Assembly (NCBI RefSeq): GCF_033705735.1
Contig: NZ_CP131130.1
Location: 1,119,001 to 1,183,000 of the forward strand
Direction of reading: 5' to 3'
Source: Shinella zoogloeoides
GTDB taxonomy: Bacteria; Pseudomonadota; Alphaproteobacteria; Rhizobiales; Rhizobiaceae
DNA length: 64,000 nucleotides
In this document: in pieces, positions 1 through 7,014 of the stretch
Position numbering within the stretch: position 1 is the first letter of the stretch
How the letters are laid out: the number at the start of each line of letters is the position of its first letter
Program-made: the position numbers and the translations under genes
The notes under the pieces: model-generated
What the model saw: only the letters and a program-made list of their open reading frames with translations
The model's database searches: none
Told to the model about the DNA's origin: nothing

Positions 1-1
1 G

Positions 2-580
2 CAGTGGGCGAAGCTCTGGCGCGCCGGCAAGCCGGCGGCGGCGGCAGACTACCTCGGCAGCCATTACAACACCGCCGGCGGCAAGAGGTTGGGCGGGCTC
101 GTGCGCCGCCGGCTGGAAGAGGCGAACCTGTTCGCCAACGGCATCTATGCCGGCACACCGGCGATGAAGGAGGTAACGCCGGCGGCGCCGGCTCAACCGG
201 ATCCGGACGTGAAGGAAGCCCAGGAAATCCTGACCTCCAAGGGGTTCAACCCTGGCGCCATCGACGGATGGATGGGCGAGAAGACCAGGAAGGCCATCAT
301 CGCCTATCAGAAGGCGCATCCTCACCTACAAGCGGATGGCATTCTCGGACCGGCGACGCTCTCTCAGCTACGGCGCGACGCTGCCGGCGTCCGGGAAGCG
401 GTGGAGAAGGGGGCTGGCTCTGCGGTCGGCTCTGGCGCGCTGGCCTTCGCGACCGGCCTTCCTTGGGGCTGGATCGCGCTCGGAGTCGGCATCGCGGTGG
501 TCGCCTACGTCGCCTACCGCAAGCGAGATGTCATCCAGCGCTGGTGGAATACCAGGCTCGGCAGGGAGGCGATCGCGTAA
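2..580 (+). CDS. Prophage endolysin (lysozyme) C-terminal part with peptidoglycan-binding domain, 5' end outside window
   Basis: The reading frame is open at the left edge, so only the C-terminal ~190 residues are seen. The first ~45 residues end in GGLVRRRLEEANLF, which resembles the closing helix of GH24-type phage lysozymes (G-L-x-x-R-R-x-x-E-x-x-L-F). A peptidoglycan-binding repeat follows (KEAQEILTSKGFNPGAIDG through GPATLSQL), and then one hydrophobic segment near the C-terminus (WGWIALGVGIAVVAYVAY) and a short basic tail. The role would be muralytic degradation of the cell wall at phage lysis. The stop codon overlaps the next start by one base (TAATG). The catalytic residues are outside the window, so the enzyme family is an inference from the tail. 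Confidence 0.75.
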   Translation, partial: QWAKLWRAGKPAAAADYLGSHYNTAGGKRLGGLVRRRLEEANLFANGIYAGTPAMKEVTPAAPAQPDPDVKEAQEILTSKGFNPGAIDGWMGEKTRKAIIAYQKAHPHLQADGILGPATLSQLRRDAAGVREAVEKGAGSAVGSGALAFATGLPWGWIALGVGIAVVAYVAYRKRDVIQRWWNTRLGREAIA

Positions 581-816
581 TGGGCCTCTGGGTCAAGATC
601 AAAGGCTGCTTGGCCATGGCCGGTGTGGCGCTCGCGGTTGTCGCGGGCGCCTTTGTCTATGGCCGGGCAGACGGCAGGGCAGCCGCCGCCGCGGCCCGCG
701 AGAAGCGCGACGCTGATGCTCGCAAGAAGGCGAGGGGAGTTGAAGATGAAGTTCGTCGCATGGATGAGGGGGCCGTTGGTTCTGTTCTCTCTAAGTGGAT
801 GCGCGACGGGAGGTAG
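580..816 (+). CDS. Small inner-membrane phage lysis protein (i-spanin/Rz-like)
   Basis: This is a 78-residue protein with one N-terminal membrane segment (about residues 9-26, AMAGVALAVVAGAFVYG). The rest is a charged Ala/Arg/Glu/Lys-rich helix with coiled-coil character. It starts at the TAATG overlap with the endolysin. Its 3' end overlaps, in another frame, the start of a lipoprotein gene at 746, the classic nested arrangement of Rz and Rz1. The i-spanin role rests on topology and position, not on sequence similarity. It is shorter than lambda Rz. Confidence 0.6.
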   Translation: MGLWVKIKGCLAMAGVALAVVAGAFVYGRADGRAAAAAAREKRDADARKKARGVEDEVRRMDEGAVGSVLSKWMRDGR

Positions 817-937
817 CTATTGCGAGCTCGCCCGCGTCATCCGCCCCTCGGTCAATGACCGGATGACGCCCGAGACCGAGAAGCAAATCCTCACCGAAAA
901 CGAAAAGCTCGCCGCAATCTGCGGCGTGAAGCCGTAA
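746..937 (+). CDS. Small outer-membrane lipoprotein (o-spanin/Rz1-like)
   Basis: This is a 63-residue protein starting at an ATG inside the preceding gene, preceded by a purine-rich GAGGGGAG. The N-terminus is a lipoprotein signal peptide with lipobox LSGC (Cys19). The mature part is short, with a second Cys at 26 and a third at 59. The YCELARVIRPSVNDRMTPET segment followed by an AxxC end recalls small lipoproteins seen in lysis cassettes of proteobacterial prophages. Overlap of 71 bases with the 580-816 gene fits an Rz/Rz1 pair that fuses inner and outer membranes at lysis. Confidence 0.65.
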   Translation: MKFVAWMRGPLVLFSLSGCATGGSYCELARVIRPSVNDRMTPETEKQILTENEKLAAICGVKP

Positions 938-1004
938 CCAGCAATCATCGAAGGGCGTGCTAGTCGCGAGGCAGTGCGTCCCTGCCAGCATCAAGGATCG
1001 ACAC

Positions 1005-1412
1005 ATGGCGCCTACCGAATCCGAGATCAGCGCCTCCGTGCACCACAAGCTCGGGGAGCTCTTCGGCACGCTTCGCGCTGTGCAGGAAACGCAGCGGCGC
1101 ATCGAAGACACCTTGCGTCGCTCTGATGAGAAGTCCGATGCGAGCCGGGCCAAGCTCCATAATCGTGTCGATGAACTCGTGGACCGGGTCGGCTCTATTG
1201 AGATTAACGTCTCGACACACGCTGCAGACCTCGATGGTGTCCGGAACGAAATCAAGAATGAGATCAAGCCGGTCACCAACGATGTAAGGCGATGGAAGAT
1301 CGTCGGGATGACCACGATTGCGATCATCGGACTCGGTGGCGCGGCGATGGGGGTGACCTTCGCCGAGGCGATCAAGCGGTTGATTGCGGTCGTTCTCGGC
1401 CGTGCGATATAA
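1005..1412 (+). CDS. DUF1515-like phage/prophage protein with coiled coil and C-terminal membrane segment
   Basis: This is a 135-residue protein. The ATG at 1005 is chosen over an upstream GTG at 957 because AAGGA lies 7 bases before it. The N-terminal HHKLGELFGTLRAV region and the long heptad-like helix through residue ~95 resemble DUF1515 proteins of rhizobial prophages. A C-terminal hydrophobic stretch (IVGMTTIAIIGLGGAAMGVTF) predicts one membrane anchor. It is the last gene of the rightward lysis module, followed at once by a strong terminator. Its function is unknown, and an accessory holin-like or lysis role is only a positional guess. Confidence 0.55.
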   Translation: MAPTESEISASVHHKLGELFGTLRAVQETQRRIEDTLRRSDEKSDASRAKLHNRVDELVDRVGSIEINVSTHAADLDGVRNEIKNEIKPVTNDVRRWKIVGMTTIAIIGLGGAAMGVTFAEAIKRLIAVVLGRAI

Positions 1413-1440
1413 TGGGCGCTCCGGCGCCAGTGAAGTTTTA

Positions 1441-1470
1441 GCCCCTCGCTTCGGCGGGGGGCCATTTTTC
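1441..1470 (+). terminator. Rho-independent terminator of the lysis cassette
   Basis: A G+C-rich stem (GCCCCTCGC pairing with GCGGGGGGC, one G-U pair, 4-base loop) is followed by CATTTTTC. It ends the rightward lysis module and separates it from the leftward genes that follow. Confidence 0.85.
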
Positions 1471-1577
1471 GTTTGTGCTATGGCCGTATGAAAACGCCGG
1501 CCTCCTTGTCCGCCTTCAGAAAGGCGACCCAAGCTGTCTCGGGTTTATTCCTTCCTTCTAGGATCGCCAGGCACGCC

Positions 1578-2075
1578 TTAGTCGATGTCCTCGTGCAGGA
1601 GCGAAATTGCCAACGCCGTCTCCTCCAGGAAGGTCAGGTGCTCATCTACCTGAGTGGCATGCCGTTTGAAGTCGTCGATGTTGATGTCCTTGGATTTTCC
1701 CTCGCGATCAAGGGCTATGATGCGACCGTGGAGCTTGCCGTCTATTACCTGGAGGCGACTGCTGAAAGGCTCATGCACGATTTCATTTCTTTTCCGGTAG
1801 AGCACACCGATTTGCTTCATTCGATCGATGATCGCCTTGCGTGTGGCGGCGTCCAGGCTGGATGTTCCGATCACTCTCTCGAACGCTCGGAAGCGCTGCT
1901 GTCCCGCGTTTTGCTCCGCGAAGATGATCTGTTGGGCCGCGACTCTGTTCCTCAGCACTTCGCCGAGTATCTGAACAAGCAATAGATCGAGCGCCGCCCA
2001 CCTGATGGTTATCCATCCGATCTCGGCCGCAAGTTCCGGCCGGTCGTCCATAAACCACATGCTTGCAGGCTTCAT
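1578..2075 (-). CDS. Hypothetical protein with HEPN-like RX4H motif
   Basis: This is a 165-residue mostly helical protein. The central RKRNEIVHE segment contains an R-N-E-I-V-H (RX4H) arrangement like the active motif of HEPN-fold proteins. The N-terminal helix WITIRWAALDLLLVQILGEVL also fits the helical-bundle shape. No other domain is recognised. It is the last gene of the leftward prophage cluster, and its start overlaps the stop of the small gene upstream (ATGA). If the HEPN reading is right it could be an RNase-type toxin or a phage-exclusion factor, but a bare RX4H in a helix can also occur by chance. Confidence 0.5.
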   Translation of the reverse strand: MKPASMWFMDDRPELAAEIGWITIRWAALDLLLVQILGEVLRNRVAAQQIIFAEQNAGQQRFRAFERVIGTSSLDAATRKAIIDRMKQIGVLYRKRNEIVHEPFSSRLQVIDGKLHGRIIALDREGKSKDINIDDFKRHATQVDEHLTFLEETALAISLLHEDID

Positions 2076-2239
2076 TCCGTTGCGTCCTCATCGTCGCTCT
2101 CGGCGCGGAGAAGCCTTTGCCCGATCAGCCAGTCGCGGGCGATGAGTGCGAGCGCCTCCTCGCGCGTAATCTCCTGCTCCAAGGCGAAGCGGTTCAACGC
2201 CTCTTCAATCTCCGGCGCCATCTCCATCTTTCCCTCCAT
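2072..2239 (-). CDS. Small acidic hypothetical protein, possible ribbon-helix-helix type
   Basis: This is a 55-residue protein if it starts at the ATG at 2239, preceded by GGGGA. ATGs at 2227 and 2221 with GGAGGG upstream are equally plausible, as is a GTG at 2257. The core (EEALNRFALEQEITREEALALIARDWLIGQRLL) looks like the two helices of a small RHH-type DNA-binding or antitoxin protein, but no N-terminal strand is obvious. The stop overlaps the start of the HEPN-like gene (ATGA), so the two are translationally coupled, an arrangement seen in toxin-antitoxin pairs. Confidence 0.5.
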   Translation of the reverse strand: MEGKMEMAPEIEEALNRFALEQEITREEALALIARDWLIGQRLLRAESDDEDATE

Positions 2240-2270
2240 TAAGATTCCCCTGTTCACCGGCTTGTTCCGA

Positions 2271-2939
2271 TCAGAGTGAATTTACGATTGGCTCTGGCTT
2301 GCCGGCAAATGTTGCTTTGTTCACCTCGCGGCTCACCCTATGCATTTGCATTTGTCCGTCGAGATGATGGGTCAGAATGCCCTTGAGGTTTTCCTTCGGC
2401 GTATTCGGATTGAGCCAGCCATCGAACATGTCCGGCTCGAGAATGATCGGCATCCGGTCATGTATCTGACTGATGGGGACAATCGACGGCGCGGTGATGA
2501 TCGTGCAGCTCGTCACGTCCAGCGCCGTATTGTGTGCCCACAGGCCTGCGAAGGCGTAGGGGGCGCCGCCGGGCAACTGGATGAGCCAGGGATCCTTGCC
2601 GCCGTCATCCGCTTTGGTCCATTCATAGAAGCCGTCAGCCGGGATCAGGCAGCGTCGCATCCTGAAGGCATCGCGGAATGCCGGCGAGGTGTCCACGGTT
2701 TCGATGCGCGCATTGAACATCGCCGCCTTTGGCATTTCCTTTGCCCAGTGCGGAACGAGCCACCAGCGGCCGTCCTCGACGACTTGGTTCCCCTCGCCAT
2801 CGACCCGGATGAACGGGACAGTCTGCGTCGGGGCGATATTGTAGCGCGCCTCGGTATTCTTGATCAGGTATTTGTCGGTCAGGCGGTAGAGTGCGACAAG
2901 TTCCCGCCAGGACATCATTTGCGTGAAGCGGCCGCACAT
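2271..2939 (-). CDS. SRAP-domain protein (abasic-site processing, YedK/HMCES family)
   Basis: This is a full-length 222-residue SRAP protein. Met1 is followed by the catalytic Cys2 (MCGRFT), and the other conserved positions are visible: N76-x-R78 (FNARIET), E106 (FYEWTK) and H160 (IHDRMP). The family forms a thiazolidine crosslink with abasic sites in single-stranded DNA and protects them during replication. Carriage on prophages is common. It lies within the leftward cluster, 5 bases after the 33-residue membrane peptide gene upstream. Confidence 0.93.
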   Translation of the reverse strand: MCGRFTQMMSWRELVALYRLTDKYLIKNTEARYNIAPTQTVPFIRVDGEGNQVVEDGRWWLVPHWAKEMPKAAMFNARIETVDTSPAFRDAFRMRRCLIPADGFYEWTKADDGGKDPWLIQLPGGAPYAFAGLWAHNTALDVTSCTIITAPSIVPISQIHDRMPIILEPDMFDGWLNPNTPKENLKGILTHHLDGQMQMHRVSREVNKATFAGKPEPIVNSL

Positions 2940-2944
2940 GTTGG

Positions 2945-3046
2945 TCAGCTCCCGTAGAAAAGCCGCAAAAGCGGCGCGGCCACCATCGAAATTGCAAGCA
3001 GCGCGGAGAAGATCAGGACCATCAGGAAGCTCGCGTCCTGTCTCAT
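2945..3046 (-). CDS. 33-residue single-span membrane peptide
   Basis: This is a short gene whose ATG overlaps the stop of the preceding gene (ATGA), so it is probably translated by coupling. The product is one hydrophobic helix (FLMVLIFSALLAISMVAAPLL) with short charged ends, and nothing else is recognisable. Short single-span peptides in this position of phage operons can be holin-like or superinfection factors; no function is assigned. The support is the start-stop overlap and the clean membrane helix. Confidence 0.45.
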   Translation of the reverse strand: MRQDASFLMVLIFSALLAISMVAAPLLRLFYGS

Positions 3047-3297
3047 CGGCGTGGCGCCCTGATGACGATGCCGGACGGCCGGCGGCTGGCTATCTCGCTC
3101 ATCATGCGATTATTGGCATCCGCGGCGAGGATGCGATGGTCCGCCAAGGAAGCGATCGCCGTGCAGGCCTCGCTCTCACTCCATCCCGCCAGCGCGGCCC
3201 GTCGAAGAAGTTCATGGAATTCCGCCTCAAGATCCTCCTCGCAACGAAGGAGCCTGTCTTCGGGGCAACCGGTGCGATGAGGGCCCTTGAGCGCCAT
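3043..3297 (-). CDS. Hypothetical small phage protein
   Basis: This is an 84-residue protein. The ATG at 3297 is chosen over the upstream in-frame GTG because GGAGGAG lies 6 bases before it. It is rich in Glu/Ala with two Cys in the N-terminal part (residues 11 and 19), and no domain is recognised. Downstream it overlaps the 33-residue membrane peptide gene by 4 bases; upstream it is separated from the 3337-3852 gene by 39 bases. It is part of the leftward prophage operon that starts near 4073. Confidence 0.5.
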   Translation of the reverse strand: MALKGPHRTGCPEDRLLRCEEDLEAEFHELLRRAALAGWSESEACTAIASLADHRILAADANNRMMSEIASRRPSGIVIRAPRR

Positions 3298-3336
3298 TTT
3301 TTTCTCCTCCACCCCTGGGAGAATAGTGCGCGGCCT

Positions 3337-3852
3337 TCAGGCCGGCAAGGTGCCGTCCGGTTTCGGTAATCCATACTCCTGCTCGAAAACGATATCCCAC
3401 CAGCCCCCGGGATTGTTGGCAGGCATCGCCGGAAGAGCGACCAGCCGATACTTTCGGTCGACCGCCTCAAAAACCTGCTTGGCGATTTTGTGGCGGGTAT
3501 CTGTATCACCTTTGGCAAGGAGGACACGTTCAGGGATAGGTACGGTGATGAGGGCTTCCCGGACTGTCGGCTCCACGATCCGCCATTGGTTGGCGTCCTC
3601 GCCCGAGAAAACGGCGAAGGGGGCGAAACGTTGGGCCATCTGCGGGGCTATGGCATCAATGCCGACCACCTCCATTCTGCCTGCAATCGCCGCCGCCCGC
3701 CGAGACGAACTGATCCTGGCGTAATATTGGAGTTTGAATTTTGGCGTTACTGCCAGCGCAACGCCTAGCGAGACCAGGACTATTTCTCTTGCGCGCGCGT
3801 CCCTTCGGCTCATTGGGCCGCCGCCTTTTTGTTGCTCCATCATCCGCTTCAT
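3337..3852 (-). CDS. Hypothetical membrane-anchored phage protein
   Basis: This is a 171-residue protein starting at the ATG that overlaps the upstream stop (ATGA). An internal ATG before MSRRDARARE is an alternative start. One membrane segment (IVLVSLGVALAVTPKF) lies near residue 25-40, and a soluble domain of mixed composition follows. No family is recognised. It belongs to the coupled chain of small prophage genes. Confidence 0.5.
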   Translation of the reverse strand: MKRMMEQQKGGGPMSRRDARAREIVLVSLGVALAVTPKFKLQYYARISSSRRAAAIAGRMEVVGIDAIAPQMAQRFAPFAVFSGEDANQWRIVEPTVREALITVPIPERVLLAKGDTDTRHKIAKQVFEAVDRKYRLVALPAMPANNPGGWWDIVFEQEYGLPKPDGTLPA

Positions 3853-4073
3853 TCTCGCTCGGGGTTGGGGCGCCAGCCGCGGGTGAAGCCGGCGCCCATC
3901 ACCCGGCCGGCAAGATCGAGCTGCGAGCGCAGGTAGGCGCAATCCGCCAGAAGGGTAGCAATAGCGGCGCGGGCGTCCCCGTCGTGCCAGGCCAACGCCT
4001 CATCGATCTCGCTTGGGTTTTCAGGTGGTCTTACGAGCGGGCGCACGTCGTCGTTCTCCTGTGTCGGTGCCAC
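3849..4073 (-). CDS. Hypothetical small phage protein
   Basis: This is a 74-residue soluble protein starting at GTG. The N-terminus is polar, and the middle (IDEALAWHDGDARAAIATLLADCAYLRSQL split over two helices) suggests a small helical bundle. Its stop overlaps the start of the next gene. It is the first member of the coupled leftward group and lies about 90 bases downstream of the integrase stop. No function is recognised. Confidence 0.5.
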   Translation of the reverse strand: MAPTQENDDVRPLVRPPENPSEIDEALAWHDGDARAAIATLLADCAYLRSQLDLAGRVMGAGFTRGWRPNPERE

Positions 4074-4164
4074 AGCAGGCGTGTTGAAATGAATGTTGGC
4101 TGGCGGCCTCGTGCCGTCTGTTCTTACTATGTTCTCATCGTCGCGGGAGTCAATGCCATTGTGC

Positions 4165-5523
4165 TCACGCTATGGGAGCGGGCGTCTTGGGTTCCTCCCA
4201 ACGGAATTTGATGCTTTCGAGGAAGTCCTGTCGGCGCTTGAGCTCGGGTCCGTCGCCGTAGACCGGACGGCCAAACTCGTGGCCCATGAGGTTGGCCTGC
4301 ATTCGATCCGAGGCGCCGGCGTTCTCGATCCTGTCTTGGAAGGTGTGCCGCAGGGAGTAGAGCGTGTGGCTCATAGTAGGGCATAGTTCGCGAGATCGAA
4401 GCGCCTTGTTGATCGTAGCCGAGGCTGTGTTCGCGTTGTCCTGGTATTTGGGAAAGCCGTTCGGCCGCTGCTTCATCGCCCACAGCGCGACGCCGACGAG
4501 GGGAACTTGCCGAACTGAGTATTCGGACTTTTGACGACGGTCGGTTCGGTCAGCGACCTCAAGGTGGGGCACGGGATCATCGAGTTTGATGTCGACCGGG
4601 CGAAGATTGCAAATCTCGTTCGGACGCATGCCCGTCTCGACCATCGTGTAGACGATCAGCTTCGCGTCCTCATCCATGCCGTCGAGCGCACCCGGCGCGA
4701 GGATGCGATTCTGCACGAAGTCTGGAGAGAACGGCCGGCGCTTCTTCCCCTTCGTCGCGTTGGTCGTCTTGATGCGGATGTCGAGCCACGGCTCTCGGTA
4801 CCTCGTCCTCAGGGCATCGTCGATGGCGCCGAGCATACCCTTCATGTCGCTGAAGGAGCGATTGGCCGTGTAGGCTGTCAGGCCTTCGTCCAGGATCTTC
4901 TGATTCCACCAGTCGCGAACGCGGAGGACGTCTTCCCGGGTGATGGAACTAAGTTCGACGTCCCCGAGGACATCGGAGCAGTACCGGATCGCTCGCTCGC
5001 GAGATGTCTTGTGGAGATCCAGTTGCCCAGCCGACATCCCGGTCAGCCCCGCCTGGTTATGCTTCTCGTAGAGCTCCCAAACCTCACTGAGGCGAGGCGC
5101 TGGCGGCGGCGCAACACCGAACGCCGCGTCAATGACGAGGGCGCTGGTAGACAAGGGTTTTTTCCTCGCTATCGTTACCGCACGGACGCGCTGGAAGAAT
5201 TCAAGGGAGTCCATTTCGGCGACGACCGCGGCAGGATGATAGGTGAAGTTGAGGGACTGTGCAGCCCTCACTGCCGCCTCGTATTGCTTCACGGCGTCAT
5301 TTCGCTCCGCGCCGGACAACATCGCTCTCCAGTAAGTTTCGCAGGCGGCATGGACCGCCTGGGCCCGTTCGAGAGCTTCCTTGAGGTCCCGGGTCTTCAG
5401 CGACTGTTTTATGTGCCGCCGAGATTCGAACGATGCGGCCTCGATCGGAACCTTCCGATAGTAGCGGTAGATTCCGCTCACTGGATGCCGGACGACGTAT
5501 TTTTGAAAGGCCGCGGATTTCAT
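4165..5523 (-). CDS. int: Tyrosine recombinase (phage integrase)
   Basis: This is a 452-residue site-specific recombinase. The N-terminal half has the arm/core-binding type helices. The catalytic domain shows R300 (TGMRPNEIC), the R392-H393 pair in YSLRHTF, GH at 413-414 (LMGHEFGRP) and the nucleophile Tyr422. The first His of the usual H-x-x-R box is replaced by Tyr389, a variant I have seen in this integrase group. It reads away from the boundary with accessory DNA, so it most likely integrates the prophage on its left. Three direct repeats and an inverted repeat just upstream probably bind integrase or excisionase. Confidence 0.93.
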   Translation of the reverse strand: MKSAAFQKYVVRHPVSGIYRYYRKVPIEAASFESRRHIKQSLKTRDLKEALERAQAVHAACETYWRAMLSGAERNDAVKQYEAAVRAAQSLNFTYHPAAVVAEMDSLEFFQRVRAVTIARKKPLSTSALVIDAAFGVAPPPAPRLSEVWELYEKHNQAGLTGMSAGQLDLHKTSRERAIRYCSDVLGDVELSSITREDVLRVRDWWNQKILDEGLTAYTANRSFSDMKGMLGAIDDALRTRYREPWLDIRIKTTNATKGKKRRPFSPDFVQNRILAPGALDGMDEDAKLIVYTMVETGMRPNEICNLRPVDIKLDDPVPHLEVADRTDRRQKSEYSVRQVPLVGVALWAMKQRPNGFPKYQDNANTASATINKALRSRELCPTMSHTLYSLRHTFQDRIENAGASDRMQANLMGHEFGRPVYGDGPELKRRQDFLESIKFRWEEPKTPAPIA

Positions 5524-5534
5524 CTTCGCCCTGC

Positions 5535-5583
5535 TTTTTGGCTACTGGTACCCAAAAAGTAGCCAAAAAGTATCCAAAAAAGC
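5535..5583. promoter_or_regulatory. Direct-repeat array and inverted repeat upstream of the integrase (candidate arm or operator sites)
   Basis: Three copies of CCAAAAAGTA (the third ends AGC) start at 5552, 5563 and 5574, exactly 11 bases apart, i.e. one helical turn. Overlapping them, TTTTTGGCTACT (5535-5546) and AGTAGCCAAAAA (5558-5569) form a perfect 12-bp inverted repeat with an 11-base spacer. Such phased arrays next to an integrase usually bind the recombinase arm domain or an excisionase, or are operators of the int promoter. Confidence 0.6.
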
Positions 5584-5651
5584 AACGGCCGCTGGATTAC
5601 TATTCGTCTGGATCGATGGTGCCGACTTTGCAAGAGATTGATTTGGCGAAG

Positions 5652-5682
5652 AAAAAGGGCCTGCGCTTCTCAGCGCAGGCCC
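5652..5682 (-). terminator. Rho-independent terminator reading leftward
   Basis: A perfect 11-bp stem (GGGCCTGCGCT with AGCGCAGGCCC) and a 4-base loop are followed, on the minus strand, by TTTTTCTTC. No intact gene is visible immediately upstream on that strand, so it may be the terminator of a gene disrupted or displaced by the insertion. Confidence 0.75.
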
Positions 5683-5820
5683 TCGAATAAGTGGCTCGCC
5701 GGGGTCGACGAAGATGCGAACTATCTCTTTCAGATTCCCGCCGCGACCCCGAAAAACCCGCCCCAGCAGAGGAAGCGCGATCGTGACCGTGCTGAGCGCA
5801 TGCGTCTGGCGGGCGGTCCG

Positions 5821-5997
5821 ATGCCGTCGCTGCGGGAGAAAGCCTACGCATTCGCCCGCCAGCGTACGATCGTGAGGACAAGCGATTTTACCGCCATCGG
5901 TATCCCGCGGCACTATCTCGCCTGGATGTGCGAGGAGGGCTGGCTGGTGAGGGAAGGCTACGGCCTCTATCGCGCAGCCGAGCGAGAAGCTGCCTGA
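5821..5997 (+). pseudogene. Truncated AbiEi-type antitoxin (N-terminal HTH only)
   Basis: This is a 58-residue reading frame that matches the N-terminal winged-helix of AbiEi antitoxins: REKAYAFARQRTIVRTSDFT, then GIPRHYLAWMCEEGWLVREGYGLYRA. Full AbiEi proteins are roughly 200 residues or longer, so the regulatory and antitoxicity C-terminal part is missing, as is any AbiEii nucleotidyltransferase toxin. It is a remnant of a type IV toxin-antitoxin or abortive-infection locus. A stand-alone HTH product cannot be excluded. Confidence 0.65.
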
Positions 5998-6020
5998 TGG
6001 AAGCTTCGTCCGCGGAAATG

Positions 6021-6431
6021 TCAGGCCGCGCCGTGTTCGCCGTGGGCCCGAGCGGCTTTGACGACATCGACAATCCGGCCTTCGCGCAACGCATCGATCG
6101 GGCGCTGGCCGCCGAGGCGAGCGTCGTCGGTCAGCATGAAGTTGACCCGCATCCAGGGCTCCTCGATCGTGAACGCCTCGACCACGGCGCTCATACCGGG
6201 AAGCAGTCCGGTGCCGGTGATCTGGAAGGCGGGATAGGCGCGCTCGCCATCGACATCGAGCCAAAGGAGGGGCTGGGCCTCAAGTTCCTCGGGCGTCAGG
6301 CCGATCCGACCTGCGAACTCATCGCGGGACAGAACCCCGCCTTCCATGACGAGCATGCCGCGCTTCATAGCCGAACCGCGGGTGAAGGCCTCAGCCAAGA
6401 CGGCGGTGTCAGCTATGGTTCCTGCTTGCAT
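6021..6431 (-). CDS. Xre/MbcA/ParS-like antitoxin-type protein, no partner toxin
   Basis: This is a 136-residue protein. The start at 6431 is fixed by AGGAGG 8 bases upstream. The C-terminal half (AQPLLWLDVDGERAYPAFQI through LGGQRPIDALREGRIVDVV) has the layout of the toxin-binding domain of Xre/MbcA/ParS antitoxins, including the ending in which the protein is said to be given over to a gene dose or 'R-P-x-D-A-L' helix. An HTH-like segment (LSRDEFAGRIGLTPEELE) precedes it. Antitoxins of this kind normally sit beside a RES-domain toxin; none is present on either side, so this is an orphan or a solitary regulator. Confidence 0.55.
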   Translation of the reverse strand: MQAGTIADTAVLAEAFTRGSAMKRGMLVMEGGVLSRDEFAGRIGLTPEELEAQPLLWLDVDGERAYPAFQITGTGLLPGMSAVVEAFTIEEPWMRVNFMLTDDARLGGQRPIDALREGRIVDVVKAARAHGEHGAA

Positions 6432-7014
6432 GGATGATCCTCCTGACCTCATCGGCCTTTGATCCCGACGAAGCCTACGAAAGAAACGGAGCCAGAGCCA
6501 GGATCGTTCATGGGCACGCCGTTTCTGGCGACGCGCCCACGAACTTCTCAGCCTATGTCGTTAGCGCCTATCCCGGTTCGCCGCATTCGGCACACGGATC
6601 GCTTCGTTGTTCGGATCGAAGGTTGGCCTGCCCCTATTGAGTGGTCCGGGTTCAGTCTAATGCATTGTCGGCCTTTGGGCCTGGTCTGATAAGGCCGGAA
6701 GCAGAGGCACGATAGCCTCTGGAGCCGGCGGCTTGTACTTGTGACCGACTCGCGTGGAGTGTCCGCTTCCGGCACTGAACCCAAGTTCCGCTAGTGACTC
6801 GTTTCGGACCTTCAGCATGTCAGCTTCGCGTCCGCACGATAAGCTGACATGCCCGGGAGCTTCAGTCTTTTCTGGCGGAGTGCGCATTGCCCATCGGCCA
6901 TATCCAGGTGTCCAACTCCGATGGCACGCAAACGCTGAAGCGGCAGCGCGACGCGGTGTTCGCGACCAACCTTTCCGGTCGATAACGTCCTGGTCATTTT
7001 GCCGAGCTTGCGGA
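6432..7014. other. Intergenic stretch with a strong hairpin, no recognisable gene
   Basis: No reading frame here has convincing domain content. The only clear structure is the 12-bp inverted repeat at 6815-6852, plus a smaller hairpin (AGAGGC-N6-GCCTCT, near 6700). The stretch may hold remnants of decayed genes, as do both flanks. Confidence 0.5.
6815..6852. repeat. Perfect 12-bp inverted repeat with 14-base loop
   Basis: GCATGTCAGCTT at 6815-6826 is the exact reverse complement of AAGCTGACATGC at 6841-6852. It lies in DNA without a recognisable gene. It is too long to be a likely chance event and could be an operator, a recombination site remnant or an RNA hairpin. Confidence 0.6.

Noticed and set aside
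5691..5820. A tRNA or tmRNA 3' end as the prophage attachment target
   Set aside because: No cloverleaf or CCA-adjacent T-arm could be built from either strand.
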